Assembly: GCA_016715205.1 (NCBI GenBank)
Contig: JADKBC010000048.1
Span: 124,001 to 188,000, forward strand
Source: Holophaga sp.
Lineage (GTDB): Bacteria > Acidobacteriota > Holophagae > Holophagales > Holophagaceae
Direction: 5' to 3'
Length of the DNA stretch: 64,000 nucleotides
In this document: piece after piece, positions 46,442 through 56,426 of the stretch
Position numbering within the stretch: position 1 is the stretch's first letter
Layout: the number at the start of each line of letters is the position of its first letter
Notes under the pieces: model-generated
Told to the model about the DNA's origin: nothing
Databases searched by the model: none
The model's input: only the letters and a program-made list of their open reading frames with translations
Made by a program: the position numbers and the translations under genes

Positions 46442-47314
46442 TCAGAAAACGCGAACGACGTTGAAACCCAGGGACCATTGCCCGGAAGGCCTAGGCCCTC
46501 CGCCATGGTCACCGCTCAGCACCTGATTGGCGGTGGTCCCAATGGTATTGGTACCGATCAGGGTGAAGCGATGCTTGAAGGTCTTGTAGGAAACACCCGC
46601 GGCAAAGCCATTCTGATAGCCGTAATCTTCGCCATTGATGGTCCCAACGATGTGTTCCTTCGGCAGGCGGGAGGGCCGAGGGTAGTACTCCGCCATGGCA
46701 CTGAACTTTTCAGTGAACCCATAGCGAAGTCCAACCCCCAGATTGAAGAGCCCCTTTTTCTCTTTACCGGCGGGGAGGAACGTGGCGGGGTTGGTGGTCA
46801 GATCCAGCTTGCGAGTGGTGGTGGCAGTGACGTAGGAAGGCACCAGGGTGAGGATCAGATCACCCATAAAAAATTCCGTGGGCACTTGCACGGTGGCACC
46901 CGAAATACCGATTTCTCCGGAGAGAGTGGAGGTCTGGGTCACCGCTTCATCAAACCGCTCCACACGAACGGCCGAACGGATGTATTCAGCATCCGCAAGC
47001 TGTTGCTGAAAGCCGAAGGTGAGGGTCTTGTTATCGGGCGTGCGGTAGATGAGGACGTTGAACCCCTTGATGGGCTTGATGCCAAATACAAATCCAAAGC
47101 CTGGGTAGGCATACCCGTCCATCCCGAACAAATCCTTACCGTGATCCTTGACGGGGGTCACGAATCGATGGGTGAAAGCTACACCGATATCCCAGTACTG
47201 CATCCGTTCCGCGGTGGGGAGGTTGATGGCCAACGGATAGTCGGAGGACTGAGCAGAAAGACCGCCCCCTATGGTGAGGGCCAGCGCCATGGGAATAAGA
47301 CGGGATACGGTCAT
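46442..47314 (-). CDS. DUF5777-like outer-membrane beta-barrel protein
   Basis: 290 residues with a signal peptide ending near GGLSAQS. Alternating amphipathic strands run throughout and the protein ends in a terminal Phe (LGFNVVRVF), as BAM-inserted barrels do. I read MQYWDIGVAFTHRFVTP and GMDGYAYPGFGFVFGIKPIK as DUF5777-type. Lying between a P460-like protein and c-type cytochromes, it could be the porin of an electron-conducting complex. That role is inference. Confidence 0.72.
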   Translation of the reverse strand: MTVSRLIPMALALTIGGGLSAQSSDYPLAINLPTAERMQYWDIGVAFTHRFVTPVKDHGKDLFGMDGYAYPGFGFVFGIKPIKGFNVLIYRTPDNKTLTFGFQQQLADAEYIRSAVRVERFDEAVTQTSTLSGEIGISGATVQVPTEFFMGDLILTLVPSYVTATTTRKLDLTTNPATFLPAGKEKKGLFNLGVGLRYGFTEKFSAMAEYYPRPSRLPKEHIVGTINGEDYGYQNGFAAGVSYKTFKHRFTLIGTNTIGTTANQVLSGDHGGGPRPSGQWSLGFNVVRVF

Positions 47315-47327
47315 GCTTCCTCCAAAA

Positions 47328-47699
47328 TCAGTGCTTGGCGGCGAACTTGCGAACGATCTCGGTGATCATTTTCTGAACATCGGCTTCGCTCATGCGGTCT
47401 TTGAAGGCGGGCATCTTGTCTTTGCCATTCAGGGTCACCTTCACCCAGTCGCTGTCCTTTTTCTTGTTGGCCTTGCGACTATCCGTGAAATCGAAACCGG
47501 CGTCTGGCAGTTGGCCACCATTGTTGTCACGCCCATTGCCATTCACGCCATGGCAGCGGGCGCAGGCATCTGCCCAGTACTTCTGGAGGTTGCCATCAAA
47601 CTTTGGGAGTTCCTTTTTATCCTCCGCTTGGAGAAGGCCACCGGCCAGGAAGGTCGCCGCAAGGGCAAGCGTTCGCAGTGCACGGGAAACGGGTGTCAT
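47328..47699 (-). CDS. Periplasmic monohaem c-type cytochrome
   Basis: 123 residues with a signal peptide (LAATFLAGGLLQAED), one haem site CARCHGVNGNGRDNNGG near residue 46, and an axial Met in KDKMPAFKDRMSEADVQ. A class I cytochrome c that would shuttle electrons in the periplasm. It lies 30 bp downstream of the multihaem gene and 13 bp upstream of the barrel gene on the same strand, so the four genes look like one operon. Confidence 0.93.
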   Translation of the reverse strand: MTPVSRALRTLALAATFLAGGLLQAEDKKELPKFDGNLQKYWADACARCHGVNGNGRDNNGGQLPDAGFDFTDSRKANKKKDSDWVKVTLNGKDKMPAFKDRMSEADVQKMITEIVRKFAAKH

Positions 47700-47729
47700 A
47701 GGTTCTCCTTATGGAACGCAGGCTGGTCC

Positions 47730-49535
47730 CTACCAGCTGCGGTTGTTGTGGGATTCGTTGTGGCAGGTGAGCGTGCAGGTCTTGGCCGTAGTGTTGTAGG
47801 TGCCCGTCACCCCGAATTGAATGGTGGCGCTGGCGGGGCCTTCCATGGTCTGGGTGGCCAGGTTCGCGAAATGACTAGTGGCACCGGCGTTGGCGCCCTT
47901 GGTCATGTTGTGGCATTCGGTGCAGGCGTAATTGGAATGCTTGGAATGTTCCCCACCATTCAAGTTCTGACTGTTGTATTGGCTAGTACCGCTCACATGG
48001 CAGGCCGTGCACTGAGTAGCCACATTGATCGTGCCGCCCGCCCAGGAAGGTGTGGTCTGGCCGCCGTGGCAACTCACGTTGCTGCATGTCTGGGTAGTGG
48101 GATTGAAGGAAGCGGTGCCGGACTTGGCGTTGTAGGTGGCGAGGAAGGCCACCGGCGCCGGGGCCACCCGCAGCGCATTCTTGCCGGGACGGGCATTGGC
48201 ATGATCGTAGTGGGACTGGCTGCCGGTGCCGACCCCGTTATGGCACACCGAACAGTTGGCCGTAACCCCAGATAGTGCTTCGTGCTTGGGATGCAGCACC
48301 GCCGCGTTGGGGAAGGCCGTGCCCGTGGGTGGCTTGGTGTGGCACGAGGCGCAATTCGAGGTCGTGAGTGGCGAACTAGCCTGATGACAAGTCGTGCAGA
48401 GGGGCGCCGCCGTGACCGGAGAAGTTCCCGTCACCGCGTGGCAGGCCTGGCAATCGGCCGCAAACCCAGCCGATGTCACCGTGGTGTGTGCGGTGGTGAG
48501 GAAGGGCACCGGGTGGTTGGCGATGCCCGGGCCATTCGCATGGCAACCCGTCGCATTAAAGGAGGCAGAGAAACAGCTAGGAGCCGTGGGATCGGGTGCA
48601 GTGCGACCCTTGGTTACATCGTGGCAAACCGCACAGGCCGTGGTGTATTTCCCGGCATTCCGATGGGAGGCCACGTAGCCCGGGAACGAGACCACAGGCG
48701 CTGCGGACCATGGGAAGGAATGGGCTTTGGCGGCCGTGTGGCAGGCCGAGCACCCAGTGGTGGTGATGCCGCCATCAAATTTGGTGGTACCCGGCGTGCC
48801 ATGACAGGCCTGGCAATAGGTCAAATTCTTTTTGGCTTCAATGCCGTGGAAAGCTGCACTGGTTGGGTCTTTCCAAATGGCTCCAAGCGCATGGGGCGCG
48901 CCCGCATCGCCATGACACATGGTGTTATTGAAGCATCCTGGCGCTGTGCCCGCCGCAGCAGGAACGGCCGGGTGCCCGGCCGGGTTGCTGGCAGAACCTG
49001 GGAAATGACACTTGGCACAGACAGGCGCGTTGCTGGGGTCGGTATTGGCGTGGGAGAGGGTGCCACCCAGCCAAGGCTTGGCAGGGTGTGGGGCGGGCAC
49101 GCCGTGGCAGGAGCCGCAGGAGACATTCGACTCGCCACCCTTGAAATCGGAGCCGTGACAGATCTGACAGGAAACCAAACTGCCCCCGGCCGTGTTGGCC
49201 GCGTGCATGGCCCGGGCGCCATGGATATCCGCATTCTGGAATCCAGGCAGGGTGGTGTGGTGACATCCCGAGGTCTGACAGTTGGGTACCCCACTTCCCA
49301 CACTAATAACTGAGGTGGAGTGGCACTGGAGACAGGCATTCAACTTTGCCACTGCCTGGCCAGGATGATCCGTCACCCACTTGGGTGGGTGATAGAACCC
49401 GAAATAATCCACCACGCTGGCATTCTTCGAACCTCCCCCGCAGGCAAGCAGGCCAAGGCTAACAAGGAAGATCAGCCCAAGGGCACCCTTAAGGAAAGAT
49501 GCCCAGGTGAAGGGAAAGTAGTATCGGTTGCGCAT
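47730..49535 (-). CDS. Multihaem c-type cytochrome lipoprotein (Geobacter CxxxxCH/CxxCH type)
   Basis: 601 residues. The lipobox GLLACGGG predicts an outer-membrane lipoprotein. I count 13 canonical CxxCH sites plus five with longer spacing (CQTSGCH, CFNNTMCH, CSNVSCH, CTLTCH and one C-x9-CH), so up to 18 haems if all are used. The mixture of C-x4-CH and C-x2-CH is the arrangement described for Geobacter surface cytochromes. Low sequence complexity apart from the haem motifs is typical. It is a strong candidate for electron transfer across or outside the outer membrane. Confidence 0.92.
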   Translation of the reverse strand: MRNRYYFPFTWASFLKGALGLIFLVSLGLLACGGGSKNASVVDYFGFYHPPKWVTDHPGQAVAKLNACLQCHSTSVISVGSGVPNCQTSGCHHTTLPGFQNADIHGARAMHAANTAGGSLVSCQICHGSDFKGGESNVSCGSCHGVPAPHPAKPWLGGTLSHANTDPSNAPVCAKCHFPGSASNPAGHPAVPAAAGTAPGCFNNTMCHGDAGAPHALGAIWKDPTSAAFHGIEAKKNLTYCQACHGTPGTTKFDGGITTTGCSACHTAAKAHSFPWSAAPVVSFPGYVASHRNAGKYTTACAVCHDVTKGRTAPDPTAPSCFSASFNATGCHANGPGIANHPVPFLTTAHTTVTSAGFAADCQACHAVTGTSPVTAAPLCTTCHQASSPLTTSNCASCHTKPPTGTAFPNAAVLHPKHEALSGVTANCSVCHNGVGTGSQSHYDHANARPGKNALRVAPAPVAFLATYNAKSGTASFNPTTQTCSNVSCHGGQTTPSWAGGTINVATQCTACHVSGTSQYNSQNLNGGEHSKHSNYACTECHNMTKGANAGATSHFANLATQTMEGPASATIQFGVTGTYNTTAKTCTLTCHNESHNNRSW

Positions 49536-49645
49536 CTCGACTTTGATGACAAGGTATGAACCGATGTGCCAACACGTTTAATAAAAAATCGAAAGAAAAA
49601 ATACTGAAACCTTTTGCCCGTCTAGCGCATTTTCGAATTTGTTCC

Positions 49646-49660
49646 TGAGATTTAATCTCA
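49646..49660. promoter_or_regulatory. 15-bp perfect palindrome upstream of kdpD
   Basis: TGAGATT-T-AATCTCA, in the AT-rich 231-bp spacer between the divergent cytochrome operon and kdpD. It is centred about 114 bp before the kdpD start. It is a plausible operator, with no regulator assignable. The rest of the spacer shows no gene. Confidence 0.5.
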
Positions 49661-49766
49661 ACTCTGCAATCATCCAACTACAAGATGCATCCGCCAGAAA
49701 CGCGCGAGAAGTGCGAATCAAACTCTGTGCCTGGACGCCCGTCACCACGCGCATAAGCTTGTTAGC

Positions 49767-52442
49767 GTGGACATCAAACGACCTGACCCTGACGAACTGC
49801 TCCGTAAAGTCCAAGACGAAGAAACACGACGGACGCGGGCCAAATTGAAAATCTTTTTCGGCATGGCACCCGGCGTAGGGAAGACCTTTGCCATGCTCCA
49901 GGATGCGCAGGACCGTTTGGACGAGGGTCTCGACGTGGTCATTGGCGTGGTGGAAACCCACGGTCGCGCCGAAACCCAGGCCCTTACAGCGGGGCTCAGC
50001 ACGCTGCCCACCCGCACCCTTCCCTATCGGGGCATGGAGCTGCAGGAGTTTGATCTTCAGGGTGCGATCCAACGCAAACCGCGATTGATCCTGATGGATG
50101 AATTGGCCCACACCAACGTGCAGGGTTCCATTCATGGCAAGCGCTGGCAGGATGTTTGGGATCTCCTGGATGCGGGCATCGATGTCTACACCACCGTGAA
50201 CGTGCAGCACATCGAAAGCCTCAAGGATGTGGTGGCTCAAATCACCGGCGTGATCGTGCGAGAAAGCATTCCCGACACGATTTTGCAAAGGGCTGATGAA
50301 CTTGAACTGGTGGATCTGCCCCCGGAGGAACTGATCCAGCGGCTCAAGGAAGGCAAGGTGTATGTGCCGGACCAGGCCCGCCACGCCATTGAGCGATTCT
50401 TCCGCAAGGGTAACCTCCTGGCGCTGCGGGAACTGGCCTTGCGCCGCACGGCCGACCACGTGGACGCCGATATGCGTCGCTACATGTCCAACGAAGGCAT
50501 CGCGCGCACCTGGGCTGTCAACGAACGGCTGCTGGTTTGCATCAGTCCGGCCCCGGAATCCGCCCGCCTCATTCGTGCCACCCAGCGTTTGGCCGAACGC
50601 ATCAAGGCGCCCTGGCTGGCCGCCTATGTGGAAACGGGGCGCCTGCGCCATTCGGGAAAGGATCGGGATCAGATCGAGGAACACCTCCGTCTGGTCGAAC
50701 GCCTCGGTGGGGAAACAGTGGTCCTCCAGGGCGATTTGACCCTGGCCGAAGACCTAGTGCGCGTGGCCGTGGCCCGCAATGTCACCCGCATCCTGGTGGG
50801 CAAGCCCGGTGGGCCATCCTGGCTGCACCTGGTGCGTTCCTCCCTGGTGGAACGCCTGGTGCGCATCTGCGGCAGCATCGATGTGATGGTGATCGCCCGG
50901 GACAGGGATATCGAAAGCCCCGCTGATCGTCATGTCCCGAATCGACCTCGGAACTTCCCTCCATTACTGCATTTTCTTTGGGCCCTGCTGGTGGTGGCCC
51001 TTGTCACCACCCTTGGTCTCGTGCTGCAGATGCGCCGCTTCGAACTGGCCGATATCGTGATGGTCTACGTGCTCGGCATCCTGATGGTGGGCGCCCGCTA
51101 TGGCCGGTGGCCAACGGTGGCGGCCTCGGTCCTGAGCCTGGGTGCCTTCGATTTCTTTTTTGTGGCCCCCCTTTATTCCTTCCGGGTGACCGATCCCAAA
51201 CACCTGGGCACATTTGCGGTGATGCTCCTCGTGGGAGTGGTCATTGGCAATCTCACCGAGCGGATTCGCGCACAAATCCGCCTCGCGCGGGTGCGCGAGC
51301 AGCGGACCCTGGCCCTTTTCAAACTTTCCGCTGAGTTGACGAAATGCGGTGGTTCGGCGGCCATGGTGGATTCCGCCATCCGCAGCGTGGCTTCCCAATT
51401 CCAGAGCCGTGCCAGCATTCTGCTCCCCAACGCAGAGGGGCGCCTCAGCTTCCAAGGCGATGATGCCCTTGGCTTCACAGATGAAGAAATGGCGGCCGCC
51501 CAATGGGTATTCGATCATCACGAAGCTGCGGGTTTGGGAACGGATACCCTGCCTGGCGCCAAGGCGCTCAACCTGCCCCTCAAGGGTTCCCGCGGCACCA
51601 TCGGGGTCATGGCCATCCAGCCCGAGGGGCAGCCCCGTTGGACCGAACCGGACCAACGCCATCTTCTGGAGGCCTTTGCCAACCAGACCGCCTTGGCCCT
51701 GGAACGCGCCATTCTCGGCGAGAAGGGCGCCGTTGCCCAGCAACGGGCCGACCTGGAGCAGTTGCGGAATGCGCTGCTTTCATCGGTTTCCCACGACCTC
51801 CGGGCACCTTTAGGCAACATCCTCGAAGCCGCCAATGCCCTGCTTGCAACGGAGAAAACGTCGAATCACCTAGAATTGGCCGAGTCCATTCACGACGAAG
51901 CTCAGCAGTTGCAAAGGCTGGTCAACAATCTGCTGGAAGTAACGCACCTCGAATCAGGGCGCGTGGAGGTCAAGAAAGCACCAGTGCCCCTAGAGCAGCT
52001 CAGTAGAGCCGCGCTGGAACGCTGCACCCGCCTGCTGAAGGGCCGTGACATCAAGGTAGATTTCCCGCCAGGGCTACCTCCGGTGCCCATGGACCTGGTC
52101 TTGATGGAGCAGGTAATTGTGAACCTGCTGGAAAATGCTGCCCACTTCTCCCCCGCCGACCAGCCCATCGAACTGCGCGCCTGGGCCACGGACCGCGCCA
52201 TCACCCTTGCTGTCATCGATCACGGCAAGGGACTGCCCGAGGGGCTGGAAGAGAAGATCTTTGAAAAGCTGGTCCGGGCCGACAATCCCCACGGTCGGGC
52301 CGGTGCCGGGCTCGGGCTGACCATCTGCAAGGGCATTGTGGAAGCCCATGGCGGCTGGATTCAGGGAAACAATCGCCCCCAGGGTGGCGCCCAGTTCCTG
52401 GTGAGCCTGCCTCTGGAGAGGCCTCCTTCTGAATATCGGTGA
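49767..52442 (+). CDS. kdpD: KdpD-type sensor histidine kinase
   Basis: 891 residues from GTG 49767 (weak ribosome site). In order: KdpD N-terminal domain with Walker A GMAPGVGKT (about 31-39) and ELAHTNVQGSIHGKRWQDV; a Usp-like domain around 250-370; four membrane segments (DUF4118) around 395-500; a GAF-like stretch; HisKA with SHDLRAPLGN (H676); and HATPase with NLLENAAHFSP and AGAGLGLTICKGI. It normally senses low K+ and drives kdpFABC through KdpE. Neither is adjacent, so this is an orphan. It meets pilT tail to tail with no spacer. Confidence 0.93.
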   Translation: MDIKRPDPDELLRKVQDEETRRTRAKLKIFFGMAPGVGKTFAMLQDAQDRLDEGLDVVIGVVETHGRAETQALTAGLSTLPTRTLPYRGMELQEFDLQGAIQRKPRLILMDELAHTNVQGSIHGKRWQDVWDLLDAGIDVYTTVNVQHIESLKDVVAQITGVIVRESIPDTILQRADELELVDLPPEELIQRLKEGKVYVPDQARHAIERFFRKGNLLALRELALRRTADHVDADMRRYMSNEGIARTWAVNERLLVCISPAPESARLIRATQRLAERIKAPWLAAYVETGRLRHSGKDRDQIEEHLRLVERLGGETVVLQGDLTLAEDLVRVAVARNVTRILVGKPGGPSWLHLVRSSLVERLVRICGSIDVMVIARDRDIESPADRHVPNRPRNFPPLLHFLWALLVVALVTTLGLVLQMRRFELADIVMVYVLGILMVGARYGRWPTVAASVLSLGAFDFFFVAPLYSFRVTDPKHLGTFAVMLLVGVVIGNLTERIRAQIRLARVREQRTLALFKLSAELTKCGGSAAMVDSAIRSVASQFQSRASILLPNAEGRLSFQGDDALGFTDEEMAAAQWVFDHHEAAGLGTDTLPGAKALNLPLKGSRGTIGVMAIQPEGQPRWTEPDQRHLLEAFANQTALALERAILGEKGAVAQQRADLEQLRNALLSSVSHDLRAPLGNILEAANALLATEKTSNHLELAESIHDEAQQLQRLVNNLLEVTHLESGRVEVKKAPVPLEQLSRAALERCTRLLKGRDIKVDFPPGLPPVPMDLVLMEQVIVNLLENAAHFSPADQPIELRAWATDRAITLAVIDHGKGLPEGLEEKIFEKLVRADNPHGRAGAGLGLTICKGIVEAHGGWIQGNNRPQGGAQFLVSLPLERPPSEYR

Positions 52443-53702
52443 TTACCGTGCCAGCCCGATCTTGCCGTCCGGCGAGACCATGGTCTGCTGCGGATTGGGC
52501 TGGGGTGGGGCGGTCTTGGGAGCGTGAGGCTTGGGTGGCTCGTTGGAGGTTAGGCTGCCGGATTCCCGGCCACCACCCGTGGTGATGGACATGCCCCGTT
52601 CCATGTTGGAACGAGCCATGTCGCTGGTGGAACTGACCCCTTCGAGCTTGAGCTTGAATTCACCCACGTTGGTGGCGCGCTTGAGGGCTTCTTCCACGGA
52701 AATCAGCCCTTCCTGCAGCAGGAAGTAGAGGCTCTGATCAAAGGTCTGCATCCCGTACTGGCTGGTGCCGGAGGCGATGACATCGCGCAGGCCCTTCGTG
52801 CGTTCCTTGTCTTCGATGCAGGTGCGAACGGTCTCGGTGGTGATGAGAACTTCCACAGCCGGAACGCGGCCCTGGCCATCGGCGCGAGGCACCAAACGCT
52901 GGGAAACCACGGCCTTGAGCACCTGGGCCAACTGGAGGCGAATCTGCTTCTGATGGTGAGGCGGAAATACGCTGATGATGCGGTTGATGGTCTCGGTGGC
53001 ATCCAGGGTATGCAGGGTGGAAAACACAAGGTGGCCGGTTTCCGCCGCATGAATGGCGGTTTCAATGGTTTCCAGATCGCGCATTTCGCCCACGAGAATC
53101 ACGTCGGGATCCTGGCGCAGGGCGGCACGCAGGGCCGTGGCGAAGCTCTTGCAATCGGCTTCCACTTCCCGCTGGTTGATGATCGAGAGATTGTCCCGGT
53201 GCAGGTATTCGATGGGGTCTTCGATGGTCAGGATGTGCTCGGTGCGGGTGGCATTGATCAGGTCGATCATGGCCGCCAGTGTGGTGGATTTGCCGGAACC
53301 GGTGGTGCCCGTTACCAGCACCAGGCCGCGCTGCTCCTCAGCAATCTTGTTGAGAGAGCGCGGGAGCATGAGGTCTTCGATGCTGAAAATGCGGCGCGGA
53401 ATCACGCGCAGCACCATGCCCACAGTGCCTCGCTGGTTGAAGATGTTGCAGCGGAAGCGCCCCAGAGCTGGCACCGAATAGGCCAAGTCCAGGTCCAGGT
53501 TCTCCTTGAACTTCGCCTTCTGGCGATCCGACGCCATGATCGAATAGGCCATGGCGATGGTGTCTTCCTGCACGAGTTTTTTGAATTGCGTGAGTTGGGT
53601 GAGATGTCCTTTAACCCGAGCGATGGGATAGTTGCCCACCTTGAGATGCAAGTCGGATCCGCCCAGGTCCACAACCGTGGTTAGTAGTTCATTAATATGC
53701 AT
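52443..53702 (-). CDS. pilT: Twitching motility/pilus retraction ATPase PilT
   Basis: 419 residues from ATG 53702 (MHINELL, the family start; a longer frame begins at 53732). Walker A is GTTGSGKSTTLAAMID, the Asp box ILTIEDPIEYLH, Walker B RQDPDVILVGEMRDLETI and the His box TGHLVFSTLHT. The C-terminus is extended by about 60 Pro/Ser/Gly-rich residues beyond the usual PilT end. It powers type IV pilus retraction. No other pil gene is in the window. Confidence 0.94.
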   Translation of the reverse strand: MHINELLTTVVDLGGSDLHLKVGNYPIARVKGHLTQLTQFKKLVQEDTIAMAYSIMASDRQKAKFKENLDLDLAYSVPALGRFRCNIFNQRGTVGMVLRVIPRRIFSIEDLMLPRSLNKIAEEQRGLVLVTGTTGSGKSTTLAAMIDLINATRTEHILTIEDPIEYLHRDNLSIINQREVEADCKSFATALRAALRQDPDVILVGEMRDLETIETAIHAAETGHLVFSTLHTLDATETINRIISVFPPHHQKQIRLQLAQVLKAVVSQRLVPRADGQGRVPAVEVLITTETVRTCIEDKERTKGLRDVIASGTSQYGMQTFDQSLYFLLQEGLISVEEALKRATNVGEFKLKLEGVSSTSDMARSNMERGMSITTGGGRESGSLTSNEPPKPHAPKTAPPQPNPQQTMVSPDGKIGLAR

Positions 53703-53879
53703 GGACTTCTCCGGGTAGGGTTTGCGTCCCAATCATACAACTCCAGCAAGGGGCAAGGGAGCCTACCTTTAGCCTATCTGTCATCATTTCGCCTCGAAAT
53801 TGATGCGAAAGGCTGGTAAAATCATGGGTTCGGCACGCATGCCCCCTGCCCCGGAGGCTGTGCCCACGCAAAGGAACCC

Positions 53880-55703
<1,824 letters not shown>

Positions 55704-55721
55704 GATTTCCCATCGGCACAC

Positions 55722-55757
55722 ACAGAAACGCCCGGTCGGTTGACCGGGCGTTTCTGT
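55722..55757 (+). terminator. Rho-independent terminator of typA
   Basis: ACAGAAACGCCCGGT (55722-55736) pairs exactly with ACCGGGCGTTTCTGT (55743-55757) around CGGTTG. Confidence 0.88.
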
Positions 55758-55830
55758 GCGGCATCTGCATCCTACCGGAATGGTTTGGGTCGGGCGTTTA
55801 CCCCCTGCGGGGTGCGCGAGACTAACAACA

Positions 55831-55860
55831 ACGAAGGCCCGGACGCTGCCGGGCCTTCGT
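55831..55860 (-). terminator. Duplicate rpsT terminator hairpin
   Basis: ACGAAGGCCCGG (55831-55842) with CCGGGCCTTCGT (55849-55860). It is the copy of the hairpin at 55941-55966, with the third pair changed from A-T to G-C. Confidence 0.75.
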
Positions 55861-55899
55861 GGATGATCGAGCTACTGCCTTAAGCCAGGGCATTTACCC

Positions 55900-55930
55900 T
55901 CTCGGTATCCCCTGCGGGGATACGCGAGAC
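55900..55930 (-). repeat. Palindromic element, copy 3 (inverted) with a truncated partner at 55801-55823
   Basis: Read on the minus strand: GTCTCGCGTATC, centre CCCGCAGGG, GATACCGAGA. The partner at 55801-55823 keeps the centre and one arm (CTGCGGGGTGCGCGAGACT) but has lost about ten bases of the other arm. Confidence 0.85.
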
Positions 55931-55940
55931 TTACAACAAC

Positions 55941-55966
55941 AAAGGCCCGGACTCTGCCGGGCCTTT
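55941..55966 (-). terminator. rpsT terminator
   Basis: AAAGGCCCGG (55941-55950) with CCGGGCCTTT (55957-55966), about 20 bp downstream of the rpsT stop in the minus direction. Confidence 0.82.
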
Positions 55967-55987
55967 GTTGATTTGGAAACGTCCAGC

Positions 55988-56251
55988 TTAAGCTAGGGCG
56001 TTCACTTTCATCGTCAACCGGCTCTTGGTGCGGTTGGCGGCGTTCTTGTGGATCACGCCCTTGCGGACGGCCTTGTCCACCACGCCCAGGGTGGCGGGCA
56101 GGAGGGCGGCGGCATCGGCTTTCTTGCCGGTGGCGACAGCAGCCAGGAACTTCTTGAGGGTGCTCTTCATGGCCGAGCGGTTTGCGCGGTTGCGCAGACG
56201 AGCTTCGGCGTCACGATGGGCCTTCTTGGTAGCGGACTTGTGATTTGCCAT
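55988..56251 (-). CDS. rpsT: 30S ribosomal protein S20
   Basis: 87 residues, basic and helical: MANHKSATKKAHRDAEARLR, then SAMKSTLKKFLAAVATG and the C-terminal KAVRKGVIHKNAANRTKSRL, all standard for S20, which binds 16S rRNA. AGGAG sits close to the ATG. It is a single-gene unit with its own promoter (56298-56328) and terminator. Confidence 0.97.
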   Translation of the reverse strand: MANHKSATKKAHRDAEARLRNRANRSAMKSTLKKFLAAVATGKKADAAALLPATLGVVDKAVRKGVIHKNAANRTKSRLTMKVNALA

Positions 56252-56297
56252 TCGAGGACTCCTGCTCGGGGGTCATACGAACCCTTAAGCGTGAAGG

Positions 56298-56328
56298 ATT
56301 ATCCTACCTTTCCGCGGCTCAAAGTCAA
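56298..56328 (-). promoter_or_regulatory. Sigma-70-like promoter of rpsT
   Basis: Minus strand TTGACT (56323-56328), then 16 bases and TAGGAT (56301-56306), or 19 bases and GATAAT (56298-56303). It lies about 47 bp before the start codon. Confidence 0.55.
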
Positions 56329-56426
56329 GGGGAAAGAACCTGTTCCAGAGCAATTCTGGACCTTCCAGCCAGCCCCCATCCAGTGCATCCTAGTCGGAGG
56401 CCCCAGGCTTCCGGATAAGGGATGTC

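Larger units (their letters stand above)
55795..56005. repeat. Tandem copies of the rpsT end and terminator with palindromic elements (offset 108 bp)
   Basis: On the minus strand the order is rpsT end (VNALA, stop), terminator, palindrome (55900-55930), second VNALA plus stop (about 55877-55897), second terminator (55831-55860), truncated palindrome (55801-55823), and a third trace of the end (VNA, about 55793-55801). The gene-end and terminator copies are 108 bp apart. The terminator copies differ by a compensating pair (G-C in one, A-T in the other). Confidence 0.85.
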
